Positions 9,312 to 18,534 of a stretch of DNA of 64,000 bases are shown here, piece after piece; the stretch's first letter is position 1, and each line of letters opens with the position of its first letter. The position numbers and the translations under genes are program-made. Source of the DNA: Paracoccus onubensis (GTDB lineage Bacteria; Pseudomonadota; Alphaproteobacteria; Rhodobacterales; Rhodobacteraceae); assembly GCF_003591515.1 (NCBI RefSeq), contig NZ_QZCG01000007.1, positions 186,001 to 250,000 of the forward strand, read 5' to 3'. The notes below the pieces were generated by a model, which worked only from the letters and a program-made list of their open reading frames with translations, was not told the DNA's origin and ran no database searches.

Positions 9312-10427
9312 ATGCGGATTGCAGAAATTCACGTCTATTCTCACCAGTTGCCGGTTGTCGGCGGCCCGTTTCGTATCGCCACCTCGGTCGTCGAAACCCT
9401 TGATACGACGCTGGTGAAATGCGTGGCCGATAATGGTCTGGTTGGCTGGGGCGAAACCTGTCCCGTCGGCCCGACCTATCAGCCCCATCACGCCACAGGC
9501 GCGCGCGCCGCAATCGCCGAGATCGCACCGGGCCTGATCGGAGCGCCCGCATTGCAGCCACTGCTGTTGCGCCGTCGGATGGACGGGATGCTGAACGGTC
9601 ACAATTATGCCAAGGCAGCCATCGATATCGCCATATATGATCTGATGGGCAAACATTATGGCGTTTCTGTTGCCGATCTTCTGGGCGGTGCAGCGACAGA
9701 GCATGTGCCCTCTTATTACTCCTTCGGCGTCGGAGAGCCCGACGAGGTGGCGCGGCTTGCCGCGGAAAAGGCCGCCGAGGGTTATCCGCGGCTGCAGATC
9801 AAGATCGGCGGTCGACCGATCGAAACCGACATAGAGGTCGTGCGCAAGGTCTGGGAACGGGTCGGCTGCAAGGTGCGGCTGGCGGTGGATGGCAACCGCT
9901 CGCTGACCACCGGCGACTGCCTTCGGATCAGCCGGGAATGTCCAGAGATTCCCTTTGTCCTCGAACAGCCTTGCAATACCCTTGAGGAAATCGCCTCCAT
10001 CCGCAGGCAGTTGCAACACGGTGTTTACATCGACGAACGGGGGGTTGACCTTTCAACGGTGCTGAGCGTCATCGGACAGGGGCTTTGTGACGGATTTGCC
10101 ATGAAGCTGACACGGATCGGCGGGTTGCAGCAGATGACGGCTTTCCGCGATATCTGCGAGGCGCGCTCGTTGCCGCATAGCTGCGATGACGCCTGGGGAG
10201 GCGACATCATCGCCGCCGCCTGCACCCATATCGGCGCAACGGTCCTGCCAAGGCTGAACGAAGGCGTCTGGATCGCCGCACCCTATATCGAAACCCATTA
10301 TGATCCCGAAAACGGCATTGCCATCCGGGACGGTCACATCATGCTGCCGGAAGGGCCAGGGCTTGGTGTGACACCGGACGAGGCGCTATTCGGTGATCCT
10401 GTCATGTCCTTTGGGGGCGGTAATTGA
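9312..10427 (+). CDS. hpbD: 4-hydroxyproline betaine 2-epimerase / proline betaine racemase-like
   Basis: A 371-residue enolase-superfamily enzyme whose whole length follows HpbD of Pelagibaca as I remember it, with distinctive runs such as [15 protein letters not shown] [21 protein letters not shown] and [21 protein letters not shown]164 and K265 are the two catalytic lysines; metal strands are VDGNRS, LEQPC and IDERG. D292, D293 and W295 form the ammonium-binding site. The ATG at 9312 follows a GAGGTG ribosome site; the frame is open farther upstream without support. The family inverts C2 of hydroxyproline and proline betaines so that later demethylation can proceed. Sits directly after the oxygenase/reductase pair. 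Confidence 0.9.
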   Translation: MRIAEIHVYSHQLPVVGGPFRIATSVVETLDTTLVKCVADNGLVGWGETCPVGPTYQPHHATGARAAIAEIAPGLIGAPALQPLLLRRRMDGMLNGHNYAKAAIDIAIYDLMGKHYGVSVADLLGGAATEHVPSYYSFGVGEPDEVARLAAEKAAEGYPRLQIKIGGRPIETDIEVVRKVWERVGCKVRLAVDGNRSLTTGDCLRISRECPEIPFVLEQPCNTLEEIASIRRQLQHGVYIDERGVDLSTVLSVIGQGLCDGFAMKLTRIGGLQQMTAFRDICEARSLPHSCDDAWGGDIIAAACTHIGATVLPRLNEGVWIAAPYIETHYDPENGIAIRDGHIMLPEGPGLGVTPDEALFGDPVMSFGGGN

Positions 10428-11161
10428 TGAAGCGTTTTGACGGCAAGGCTGTTCTGTTGACCGGGGCGAGGGGCGGTATCGGTGCCACATTGCTGAAGGC
10501 GTTCCGGGACGAGGGCGCACGCATTGCTGCTGCCGACCGTGATCTTGATGGAGTCGAGGCCGATCTGTGCCTGCCCGGCGATCTTCTGGATCCGGAATAT
10601 GCGGATACCCTTCCTTCCACCGTTCGGGATGCCCTTGGTGGATTGGATATCGTGGTCAACAATGCGGGTGTCATCACGCGCGGAACCGTCACCGAAACTT
10701 CGGATGACGACTGGTCCCTGTCGCTTGGCGTGAATGTCGAGGCACCTTTCCGCATTTGCCGCGCTGCCATTCCGCTGATGGCGGAGACGGGCGGGGGCGC
10801 AATCGTCAATATCGCCTCTTGCTGGGGTTTGCGCCCCGGCCCGAAACATGCGGTCTACTGCATGACCAAGGCCGCGCTTGCCTCGCTGACGCAATGCATG
10901 GGGATGGATCACGCGGGGCAGGGCATCCGCGTCAACGCGGTCTGCCCGAACGAGGTCAACACGCCAATGCTGCGCAGTGGTTTCGCCCGGCGCGGCTTTG
11001 ACCCCGACTCGGCGGTTGCAGAGCTTGGAAAAACCGTGCCCATCGGCAGGATAGCGGAACCCGAAGATATCGTTCAGGTCGTGCTGTTCCTGGCTTCTGA
11101 CGCGGCATCATATATGTGTGGTTCGCTTGTCGAGGTGAACGGGGGAAAAGCCGTAGGATGA
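10427..11161 (+). CDS. Short-chain dehydrogenase/reductase 1
   Basis: A 244-residue classical SDR with cofactor motif TGARGGIG near the N-terminus, NNAG, and a YCMTK catalytic Tyr-x3-Lys preceded by NIASCW. The ATG overlaps the hpbD stop by one base (TGATG); a TTG one codon earlier is the other option. It ends in a four-base overlap with a second SDR. The pair may oxidise a hydroxyl intermediate of the betaine pathway or act as a heteromer; substrate is not readable from sequence. Confidence 0.85.
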   Translation: MKRFDGKAVLLTGARGGIGATLLKAFRDEGARIAAADRDLDGVEADLCLPGDLLDPEYADTLPSTVRDALGGLDIVVNNAGVITRGTVTETSDDDWSLSLGVNVEAPFRICRAAIPLMAETGGGAIVNIASCWGLRPGPKHAVYCMTKAALASLTQCMGMDHAGQGIRVNAVCPNEVNTPMLRSGFARRGFDPDSAVAELGKTVPIGRIAEPEDIVQVVLFLASDAASYMCGSLVEVNGGKAVG

Positions 11162-11892
11162 CTGATTTTTCCGGCAAGGTCGCATTGGTGACCGGGGGGC
11201 GCAGCGGCATCGGTCTTGCGACGGCCCGCAAGCTGCGCGACGGCGGGGCCGAGGTTTTTACCGCGCAGCGGGGCGAGGCGCCCGGTTTCCAAAGCATCAG
11301 GGCGGATTTCAGCGATCCGGCTTGCGCGGCGGCGGTGGTGAATGAAGTTGTCGGGCGTGGCGGGCGGTTGGACATTTTGGTCAACAATGCCGGAATGATG
11401 AAGGAAGCCGAGGTTGATCAGACCTCGCTTGACGATTGGCAACGGACGTTGACGGTCAATCTGACAATGCCTTTCCTCCTGATCGGCGCGGCGCGGCGGT
11501 ATCTGCGGGAGACCAAAGGCAGCATCGTCAATATCGGCTCGATCGAGGGGTTGGGGTCCAATCCCCGCCATGCGGCTTATTGCGCCTCGAAGGCCGGGCT
11601 GCACGGCCTGACCCGTGCTGTCGCCGTGGATTTCGGCGCTGACGGGATCCGCTGCAATGCCGTGGCGCCGGGCTGGATCGACACGGATCTCAACAACGAT
11701 TTCATTGCCGGAATGGATGATCCAGCCGGTTTCCGCGAAAGTCTTGCCCATATCCATCCCATCGGACGCACAGGCCGCCCGGAAGAGGTCGCGGCGCTTG
11801 TCGCCTGGCTGGCCTCGGATCAGGCCGGGTTCGTGACCGGTCAGATCTGGACCGTGGATGGAGGACGGATGGCGAAGCTGAGCCTGCCCTGA
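11158..11892 (+). CDS. Short-chain dehydrogenase/reductase 2
   Basis: A 244-residue classical [11 protein letters not shown] cofactor loop, VNNAGMM, catalytic Ser in NIGSIEG and YCASK. The start at 11158 is chosen for the ATGA overlap with the preceding SDR; an upstream in-frame ATG at 11116 lies inside that gene. It is the last gene of the forward-strand run and converges on the FAD oxidase gene ten bases away. Specific substrate unknown. Confidence 0.85.
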   Translation: MTDFSGKVALVTGGRSGIGLATARKLRDGGAEVFTAQRGEAPGFQSIRADFSDPACAAAVVNEVVGRGGRLDILVNNAGMMKEAEVDQTSLDDWQRTLTVNLTMPFLLIGAARRYLRETKGSIVNIGSIEGLGSNPRHAAYCASKAGLHGLTRAVAVDFGADGIRCNAVAPGWIDTDLNNDFIAGMDDPAGFRESLAHIHPIGRTGRPEEVAALVAWLASDQAGFVTGQIWTVDGGRMAKLSLP

Positions 11893-11901
11893 GCGGACAG
11901 C

Positions 11902-13242
11902 TTATTCCTTCGCCGCAACCCATTCGCGCCATTTCAGATACGCATTGGCGCCGATCCGGGCGAGGGGTTCGGGCGGAAGTCTGGTCGGCTCGGCCTCGGC
12001 GATGAAATGCCGCGTTATCCCGGATTCATGTCCGGATGCCAGTTCCGCCGCGCCAATCCCGGTCAATGTGCCGCGAGTCGTTCCCAGGCCGTTCTGACAA
12101 CAGGCGGAAAACAGCCCCGGTTCGAGTTCGCGCATGACCGAAACGCCGTTCCTGCTAAGGCACAGATGCCCGGCCCATTGGTATTCCGTGCCAATATCAT
12201 GCAATTGCGGATAGCGGTCCAGAAACTTGCGTCGGTGGATCTCTGCGGCCCTGCTGACAGCGGCCGCACTGACCTGCATCCCAGGCTCGAACAGGGCGCA
12301 GGTCCGGGTGATGATCCGGTTGCCTCCCTGCTTTGTGTCAATCCGGCGCATGGTCGTGCCCATCGGGTCGGAGGGTGTGATGCCCCACCGCGCCGCGCCG
12401 CCCAGCCGCGCCAGCGCATCGGAGTCCAGATCCGGCGTCATCGAGGCGAACAGAAAGACATGCATCAGCCGCCCGCGCGCAAAGCCAAAGCTCTCCAGAT
12501 GCCCGTTATTCGCCAGGATAAGCTTTGCCGCCATGATTTGGCCCTTGGGCGTGTGAAGACACCAATCCGGGCCGGTCCGCCCGATCCGGACCACTGGCGA
12601 GTTTTCGAAAACGCTTACGCCTTCCCGGCGCAAACCCGTGCCAAACCCGCGTATATATCCGGCGGGCTGGATCAGCACCGTTCCCGGCGTGAACAATCCC
12701 GAGCGATAGTGATGGCTGCCGGTCAGGCGGAACATCTCTTTATTGTCCAGCATCTGCGCAGCTTCGCCCAGCTTTTCCAGATGTGCCGTATAGCTGAGGT
12801 TATGGGCCTCGGCTTTCGCGCTGACCGCGCCATTCACCTTGCCGCAGGGATCGAAGAAAGCCGGATCGATACCATATTCCCCCATCGCCTCACGGGCGAA
12901 GGAGATCGCTTGCCGGTTCAACCGGATCACGGTGTGGTCATCGCCGCTGCCGGAATAATCCTTCGACGACAAGTCATGCGGCAAATCGATCATGAAGCCG
13001 GAATTGCGTCCCGAGGCTCCCTCGGCCAGCCGTCCGGCATCCAGCACGGCAATGCGCGCCTGCGGGTTCAACTGGCGCAGGCGGCGGGCTGCCGACAATC
13101 CTGCAAAACCCGCGCCGATCACGGCGAAATCCACGGTCAGCCTGCCTGCAAGAGACTCGGGCGCAGGTTGGCCCGGCAGGATCGCACTCCATGCAGCGGG
13201 GCCGCGATGAAGGGGAAGTCTTCTGGCGCGTCTCGCGCTCAA
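11902..13242 (-). CDS. FAD-dependent amine/amino-acid oxidoreductase (PuuB-like DAO family)
   Basis: A 446-residue flavoprotein. VDFAVIGAGFAGLSAARRL is the FAD-binding loop, and GASGRNSGFM follows as in PuuB and sarcosine oxidase relatives. The start is a TTG that overlaps the aldehyde dehydrogenase stop (TTGA); no ATG gives the full N-terminus, where the WSAIL...APESL segment typical of this family begins. Next to an aldehyde dehydrogenase it resembles the PuuB-PuuC pairing, in which amine oxidation gives an aldehyde that is then oxidised. In this context it may instead demethylate or oxidise a proline-type amine. Confidence 0.85.
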   Translation of the reverse strand: MSARRARRLPLHRGPAAWSAILPGQPAPESLAGRLTVDFAVIGAGFAGLSAARRLRQLNPQARIAVLDAGRLAEGASGRNSGFMIDLPHDLSSKDYSGSGDDHTVIRLNRQAISFAREAMGEYGIDPAFFDPCGKVNGAVSAKAEAHNLSYTAHLEKLGEAAQMLDNKEMFRLTGSHHYRSGLFTPGTVLIQPAGYIRGFGTGLRREGVSVFENSPVVRIGRTGPDWCLHTPKGQIMAAKLILANNGHLESFGFARGRLMHVFLFASMTPDLDSDALARLGGAARWGITPSDPMGTTMRRIDTKQGGNRIITRTCALFEPGMQVSAAAVSRAAEIHRRKFLDRYPQLHDIGTEYQWAGHLCLSRNGVSVMRELEPGLFSACCQNGLGTTRGTLTGIGAAELASGHESGITRHFIAEAEPTRLPPEPLARIGANAYLKWREWVAAKE

Positions 13243-14738
13243 ATGACGGCCTCGTCCAGATCGTCGGTCAGATCGACCCAGATCGTCTTGAGCCGGGTAT
13301 ATTGGTCATGCGCCTGTATCCCGTTGTCGCGCCCTCCGAAGCCCGAGGCACGATAGCCACCGAAAGGAGTCGTGATATCGCCTTCGCCGAAGCTGTTCAC
13401 GGTCACGGTTCCGGCGCGGATGGCGCGCGCGCCACGCAGGGCACGTTTGACATTGCCAGTGAAGATCGAGGCGGCCAGTCCGTATTCGGTATCATTGGCA
13501 AGCGCGATGGCTTCCTCCATGTTCCCGACGGTCAGGACGGACAGGACCGGGCCAAAGATTTCCTCGCGTACAGGGGCGGCGTCGCGGTCCGTGATATCCA
13601 GAATGGTCGGCGATACAAACCCGTCTTTGGCCTCGCCACCCATCAGGATCTTGTGGTCCATTTCCAGATAGCTGCGGACCTTGTCGAAATGCGCCTGGCT
13701 GACCAGTGCGCCCACCCGGTTTTCCGGGTCCAGCGGGTCGCCCATCGGCCATTCGCGGGCATGGGCGAGGATGCGGGTCAGCAGTTCTTCCTTGACGCCT
13801 TTCTGTACGATCAGGCGTGACGAGGCCGAGCAGTTCTCGCCCATGTTCCAGAACGCGCCATTGACGATATGCGCCGCCACGCGGTCAAGATTTTCGGCAT
13901 CATCCAGCACAATCGCCGGGTTCTTGCCGCCACATTCCAGCGTGATCTCCTTGAGGTTGGACTCGGCGGCATAGCACAGGAAGCGCCGCCCGGTCCCGGT
14001 CGAGCCGGTGAAGGACACGGCATCGACATCCATATGCCGCCCCAAAGGCTCCCCCACCTCGGGGCCTGTGCCGGTCACGACGTTGAACACCCCGCGCGGC
14101 ACACCCGCTTCATATGCCAGTTCAGCCACACGGAGCGCCGTCAGCGAGGTTTCCTCGGCCGGTTTCACGATCACCGAGCAGCCGGCAGCAAGCGCCGGGC
14201 CGATCTTCCATGCCAGCATCAGAAGCGGGAAATTCCACGGCAGCACAAGGCCGATCACGCCGACCGGCTCGCGCAGGATCATGGCGATATGGTCGTCCGA
14301 GGCGGGCGAGACCTGATCATAAATCTTGTCGATCAGCTCCGCGTGCCAGATCAGGCAGTTGATCGTCTCGGGCAGGTCGACGGTCTCGCAATCATAGATG
14401 GTCTTGCCGCTGTCGAGGCTTTCCATCACCGCAAGTTCGTGGATATTGCGCCGGATCAGTTTGGCGAGGCGGATCAGCACCTCTTTCCGCTCGGAGGGAT
14501 GCCGACGCGACCAGCGGCCGTCCTCGAAGGCGTCCCGGGCCTTTTCGACCGCGAAATCCACGTCCTTTGTGTCGCAAGCCGCGATCTGGGCCAGCACCGC
14601 GCCTGTCGCCGGGTTGATGGTGTCGAATGTCGCGCCGGATTTTGCCGGGCGGAAACTGCCATCGACAAAGCTGTTCACGGGCAGGCTCAGCCCTTTCGCA
14701 ATCGCCTGATATTCGCTTTTGGTCAAAATATCCGACAT
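13239..14738 (-). CDS. NAD(P)-dependent aldehyde dehydrogenase
   Basis: A 499-residue ALDH of normal length. VLPWNFPLLM, FTGSTGTGR, the general base in TLECGGKNP and the nucleophile in MGENCSASSR are all present, so it should be active. The closest style I recognise is PuuC and betaine or gamma-semialdehyde dehydrogenases. It lies between the DapA-family lyase (one base apart) and the FAD oxidase (four-base overlap). A role oxidising alpha-ketoglutarate semialdehyde or an aminoaldehyde made by its neighbours fits known hydroxyproline or polyamine pathways, but is inference. Confidence 0.9.
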   Translation of the reverse strand: MSDILTKSEYQAIAKGLSLPVNSFVDGSFRPAKSGATFDTINPATGAVLAQIAACDTKDVDFAVEKARDAFEDGRWSRRHPSERKEVLIRLAKLIRRNIHELAVMESLDSGKTIYDCETVDLPETINCLIWHAELIDKIYDQVSPASDDHIAMILREPVGVIGLVLPWNFPLLMLAWKIGPALAAGCSVIVKPAEETSLTALRVAELAYEAGVPRGVFNVVTGTGPEVGEPLGRHMDVDAVSFTGSTGTGRRFLCYAAESNLKEITLECGGKNPAIVLDDAENLDRVAAHIVNGAFWNMGENCSASSRLIVQKGVKEELLTRILAHAREWPMGDPLDPENRVGALVSQAHFDKVRSYLEMDHKILMGGEAKDGFVSPTILDITDRDAAPVREEIFGPVLSVLTVGNMEEAIALANDTEYGLAASIFTGNVKRALRGARAIRAGTVTVNSFGEGDITTPFGGYRASGFGGRDNGIQAHDQYTRLKTIWVDLTDDLDEAVI

Positions 14739-14739
14739 C

Positions 14740-15645
14740 TCAATTCTCCGCTTCGATACTGGCTATTGTCTGTTTGAGGACGCGCACGACCTGTTCAAGC
14801 TGGCGCTTGTCGTCCTTGTTCAGCGGCTTCAGCGGAGGGCGCGGAGATCCGGCGTGCCGACCGTTCATCTCGCAGCCATGCTTGATGCACTGGATGAACT
14901 TGCCGCCCTGTTCCAGCACTCGCATCAACGGCATCAGTGCAGACATGATCCGGCGGCCCTTGTCAAAATTGCCATCCACGGCACAGGCGCGATAGAGCGC
15001 CAGATGCTCAGCAGGCAGGAAATTCGAGCCGCCGCAGACCCAGCTGCGGGCACCCCATGCAAAGAATTCCAGGGCCTGATCGTCCATCCCGCAGGACATC
15101 TGGATATGCGGATAGTCGCGGGCCAGCAGATGCACACGATTGATGTCGCCCGAGCTTTCCTTGATGGCGCAGATGTTCCGGCTACGGGACACGCGGTCGA
15201 GAAACTCTTCGCCCATGTTGATGCCCATGCGGCCCGGATAGTTGTACAGCATCACGGGCAGATCGGCCGCCCGGTCGATGGCGAGCGTATGCAGGGCGTT
15301 CTCGCGCTCGGTTGGGACCGAATAGGGAGGGGAGCCGATCAGCACCGCATCTGCGCCGATCCGCGCGGCGGTCTCTGCCATGGCGATCGAATCCTCAAGC
15401 CGGATCGCGACGGTGCCGACGATCAGCGGCACCCGGTCGCCGATCACCTCCTTGGCAAACAGTGCCAGGTCCATCCGGTCCTGGATCGATTGCGCGTAAT
15501 ATTCGCCGGTCGAGCCGCCATTGATAATGCCATGCACGCCCGCATCGATCAGATATTCGATCATGGCCGCGAATGCGTCCCGGTCGATCTTGCCCCCTTC
15601 GGTATAGGGGGTGATGATCGGCGTATAGATACCTTCGAACTTCAT
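14740..15645 (-). CDS. DapA/NAL-family (dihydrodipicolinate synthase-like) lyase or deaminase
   Basis: A 301-residue TIM-barrel class I aldolase-type protein. K162 in CAIKESSGD is the Schiff-base lysine, and Y134 in VMLYNYPGR is the conserved tyrosine; GGSTGEY is the pyruvate-carboxylate loop. No other lysine-synthesis gene is near, and it shares an operon with a GntR regulator, an aldehyde dehydrogenase and an FAD oxidase. Members of this family include the pyrroline-4-hydroxy-2-carboxylate deaminase of D-hydroxyproline breakdown, which fits the HpbD genes on the other strand. Other options are 2-keto-3-deoxy sugar-acid or 4-hydroxy-2-oxo acid lyases. Confidence 0.85.
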   Translation of the reverse strand: MKFEGIYTPIITPYTEGGKIDRDAFAAMIEYLIDAGVHGIINGGSTGEYYAQSIQDRMDLALFAKEVIGDRVPLIVGTVAIRLEDSIAMAETAARIGADAVLIGSPPYSVPTERENALHTLAIDRAADLPVMLYNYPGRMGINMGEEFLDRVSRSRNICAIKESSGDINRVHLLARDYPHIQMSCGMDDQALEFFAWGARSWVCGGSNFLPAEHLALYRACAVDGNFDKGRRIMSALMPLMRVLEQGGKFIQCIKHGCEMNGRHAGSPRPPLKPLNKDDKRQLEQVVRVLKQTIASIEAEN

Positions 15646-16355
15646 TGTGTTCCCTTCTTGCCAGTCTCGTCCCGGACAGGGCCGAGCGGAATGTCCATGC
15701 CGGGCGGCGTGACAAAGGACTCCATTTCAGAGCGCGACAGTTCCCAATGCTCGATTGCTAATCCTGCCGCGCCGTCCGCATCACCGGCCTCTATCAACTC
15801 GATGAACTGGTCGTGCTGATCGGCCGCAACGCGTCGTTGTTCGGCGGTTCGCGGATTATTCGATTCATAGAAGGTCATGCCGATCCGCGTATGATCGATC
15901 AGCAATCGCCGCAGGCTGGGCGTCAGATATTCGTTCGCCGCCATATCGCCGATGATCGCGTGAAAGCGTTCGTTCTTGATTGCGCGCTCTGCCGTATCCC
16001 CGTCACGAATCGCTGCCCGGAACAGAAGCTGCGTGTCCTTGAGCTGCATGATCTGGGCACGAGTGGCGTGCAGCGCCGCCAGACGGCTGATGGCGGCGTA
16101 GATCATCGGCGCGGCCATGAAGAAATTGCGCATCGTCCGGTGCGTCATCGGCGCGACTTGCGTGCCTCGCCGTTCGTTCAGGACGACATAACCTTCACCT
16201 GCGAGCTGGCTGAGGATTTCACGCAGCGGAGGCCGCGATATCTCGTATTCCTCGGACAGGATCGTCTCATCCAGATAGGCACCCGGAGCCAGCGATTCGG
16301 TCAGGATTCGCCGTTTGAGATCCTCGATGCAGTGCGACTTTCTGGATTTGCCCAT
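15642..16355 (-). CDS. GntR-family (FCD domain) transcriptional regulator
   Basis: A 237-residue regulator. The winged helix lies at about residues 10-75 (SEEYEISRPPLREILSQLAGEGYV), followed by an all-helical FCD ligand domain containing the metal-type HAIIGDMAANEY segment. I placed the start at 16355, behind GGAGGAGACAGGAAG; a longer frame begins 10 codons upstream without a ribosome site. It is the first gene of the reverse operon with the DapA-like, ALDH and FAD oxidase genes and is divergent from the ABC importer. A TTGT-N2-ACAA site between the two promoters is a plausible operator for both. FCD regulators usually sense a carboxylic-acid intermediate. Confidence 0.9.
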   Translation of the reverse strand: MGKSRKSHCIEDLKRRILTESLAPGAYLDETILSEEYEISRPPLREILSQLAGEGYVVLNERRGTQVAPMTHRTMRNFFMAAPMIYAAISRLAALHATRAQIMQLKDTQLLFRAAIRDGDTAERAIKNERFHAIIGDMAANEYLTPSLRRLLIDHTRIGMTFYESNNPRTAEQRRVAADQHDQFIELIEAGDADGAAGLAIEHWELSRSEMESFVTPPGMDIPLGPVRDETGKKGTQ

Positions 16356-16422
16356 CTTCCTGTCTCCTCCGCAAAATCCGGTCATTTAAGCCAGATTCAA
16401 TTTCAACATATAAAAATACATG

Positions 16423-16432
16423 TTGTCTACAA
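16423..16432. promoter_or_regulatory. Candidate GntR/FCD operator, TTGTCTACAA
   Basis: TTGT and ACAA half-sites are separated by two bases, within an AT-rich divergent region (16386-16469). This is the classic core recognised by FCD-type GntR proteins, one of which is encoded next door. It lies 38 bases before the ProV-like start and 68 bases from the gntR start, so one bound dimer could control both directions. Confidence 0.55.
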
Positions 16433-16469
16433 TTGCAATATGTGATTTTTATAACGAGGGAGGATTTGC

Positions 16470-17558
16470 ATGACCCAATACACAAACGAAGCTGTTATTC
16501 GCTGCGACGGCATCTGGAAGATATTCGGGGACCGCTCGGCGCAAGCGATGAAAGCTGTGGTCGAGGATGGGCTGAGCAAGGACGAAATCCGCCGGCGCTA
16601 TGATTGCATTGTGGGTGTGCGCGACGCTTCTTTCGAGGTTGGGCGGGGCGAGATCTTCTGCATCATGGGCCTGTCGGGTTCTGGTAAATCCACGCTTATC
16701 CGGCACATCAACCGCTTGATTGAACCGTCTGCGGGTTCGGTCGTGATCGAGGGGCGGAATGTCGGCGAGATGGGGGCGAAAGAGCTTCGCGCCCTGCGGG
16801 CCGAGAAAATCGGTATGGTGTTCCAGAACATGGCGCTGATGCCGCATCGGACGGTCAGCGAGAATGTCGTGTTCTCGCTGGAGGTGCGCGGCATCGATGA
16901 AGCGACCCGCCGAAAGGTGGCGCAGCAGGCGATCGATGCGGTGGAACTGACCGGTTGGGAACGCAAATATCCCGACGAGTTGTCGGGGGGCATGCAGCAG
17001 CGTGTCGGGCTGGCCCGCGCGATCGCGGCTGATCCGACGATCCTGCTGATGGACGAGCCGTTTTCGGCGCTCGATCCGCTGATCCGGCGGCAATTGCAGG
17101 ATACCTTCATGAAATTGTCGGCCGAGTTGCACAAGACCACGGTGTTCATCACCCATGATCTGGACGAGGCGATCCGGATCGGTGACCGGATCGCGATCAT
17201 GAAGGACGGGATTCTGGTACAGGTCGGTACGCCGGAACAGATCGTGACCGAACCCGCCGATGACTATGTCGCGGATTTCGTGGCGGGGATCTCGAAGCTG
17301 GATCTGGTGACGGCTGCGCGGGTGATGCAGCCGCTGGAACAGTATCGGCAGACGAATGGCGCGACCGATCCGGCAAACTGGCCGGTCGCGCATCCTGATG
17401 ACAAGCTGAACGCGCTCGTCGATCTGGCGGTAACCAGCGACAACCCCATCCTTGTGCGCGCCGATGGCGCCGATCTGGGAGTGGTGACGAAAAGCGCGCT
17501 GTTGCGTGGCATTCAGGGCCGTCAGGACGTGGGGATCGAAACCGGAGGACGGATCTGA
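16470..17558 (+). CDS. Glycine betaine/proline-type ABC transporter, ATP-binding protein (ProV/OpuAA-like)
   Basis: A 362-residue ATPase. Walker A is [16 protein letters not shown], the signature is [14 protein letters not shown], and Walker B is [13 protein letters not shown]. It has the extended N-terminus of ProV/OpuAA proteins (IWKIFG..., then a helical insert before Walker A) and a C-terminal tail of about 90 residues that may be a shortened CBS-type regulatory region. Start follows a strong GAGGGAGGA. It forms proVWX order with the next two genes, overlapping proW by one base. Predicted role: uptake of betaine, choline or proline betaine to feed the adjacent pathway. Confidence 0.92.
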   Translation: MTQYTNEAVIRCDGIWKIFGDRSAQAMKAVVEDGLSKDEIRRRYDCIVGVRDASFEVGRGEIFCIMGLSGSGKSTLIRHINRLIEPSAGSVVIEGRNVGEMGAKELRALRAEKIGMVFQNMALMPHRTVSENVVFSLEVRGIDEATRRKVAQQAIDAVELTGWERKYPDELSGGMQQRVGLARAIAADPTILLMDEPFSALDPLIRRQLQDTFMKLSAELHKTTVFITHDLDEAIRIGDRIAIMKDGILVQVGTPEQIVTEPADDYVADFVAGISKLDLVTAARVMQPLEQYRQTNGATDPANWPVAHPDDKLNALVDLAVTSDNPILVRADGADLGVVTKSALLRGIQGRQDVGIETGGRI

Positions 17559-18511
17559 TGGCCGAAGACGAAGCTTTCAACTGGTTGAGCCCCTTCGCCT
17601 CGATCGATCTCGATATCGATGGACGAACGGACGGCATCAAGCAGTGGGCGATTGCCAATCGCGATACCATCCAGCCAATCAAATCGTTTTTCGACGAGCT
17701 CATCTCGCTGATCGATACGACCCTGCAATCGGTGCCACCGACAATCATGCTGATCATCGTCGTGCTGCTGGCCTGGCAGGCCGCCGGCCGCCGGGTCGCG
17801 GTGCTGGTCGCGGCCTGCCTGCTGGCATTGGGACTATTGGCGCCGGGAGCATGGGAGCTGGCGATGACGACGCTGGCCATTGTCATCTCGGCTGTGCTGC
17901 TCTGCGTGGTGATCGGCCTGCCGCTTGGCATCCTTGCCGGCAAGAGCGACGGTTTCGAAGCGGCGATCCGCCCGGTTCTGGACACGATGCAGACCATCCC
18001 GGCCTTCGTCTATCTGGTGCCGGTGGTGATGCTGGTCGGCATCGGCGATGTCTCGGGCGTGATCGTGACGATCATTTTCGCCATCGCGCCACTGGTCCGG
18101 CTGACCTCACTGGGTATTCGCGGTGTGAATTCCAGCGTGGTCGAAGCCGCGCGTGCCTTTGGTGCGACTCCGCGGCAGATCATGTTCAAGGTCGAGTTGC
18201 CGCTGGCCACCCCGACGATCCTGGCCGGCCTGAACCAGACGATCATGCTGGCCCTGTCGATGGTGGTCATCGCCTCGATGATCTCGGTCAAGGGGCTTGG
18301 CAATGAGGTCCTGCGGGCGATGGGCCGGCTGGATGCGGGCAAGGCCATCGTCGGAGGCCTTGGGATCGTATTGCTGGCGATCGTCCTCGACAGGATCACC
18401 CAGGGATTGGGCCGCTCGGGCCGCGAGCGCGGGCATCGTCACTGGTGGCAGAGCGGTCCGGTCGGGCTGATCCTGCGCCTGACCGGACGCAAATCCGAAA
18501 AGCCGCAATGA
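17558..18511 (+). CDS. Glycine betaine/proline-type ABC transporter, permease (ProW-like)
   Basis: A 317-residue inner-membrane permease. A long N-terminal amphipathic stretch is followed by several transmembrane helices and the EAA loop [30 protein letters not shown], which docks the ATPase. The start is a TGATG overlap with the ATPase stop behind a good ribosome site (GGAGGA). Gene order and length are as in ProW/OpuAB. Confidence 0.92.
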   Translation: MAEDEAFNWLSPFASIDLDIDGRTDGIKQWAIANRDTIQPIKSFFDELISLIDTTLQSVPPTIMLIIVVLLAWQAAGRRVAVLVAACLLALGLLAPGAWELAMTTLAIVISAVLLCVVIGLPLGILAGKSDGFEAAIRPVLDTMQTIPAFVYLVPVVMLVGIGDVSGVIVTIIFAIAPLVRLTSLGIRGVNSSVVEAARAFGATPRQIMFKVELPLATPTILAGLNQTIMLALSMVVIASMISVKGLGNEVLRAMGRLDAGKAIVGGLGIVLLAIVLDRITQGLGRSGRERGHRHWWQSGPVGLILRLTGRKSEKPQ

Positions 18512-18534
18512 CGGCGCAACAAGGGAGAAAACAG

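Noticed and set aside
12007..13356. A 449-codon forward frame opposite the PuuB-like gene
   Set aside because: The reverse strand carries complete flavoprotein motifs; the forward frame has none and crosses the junction of two overlapping reverse genes.
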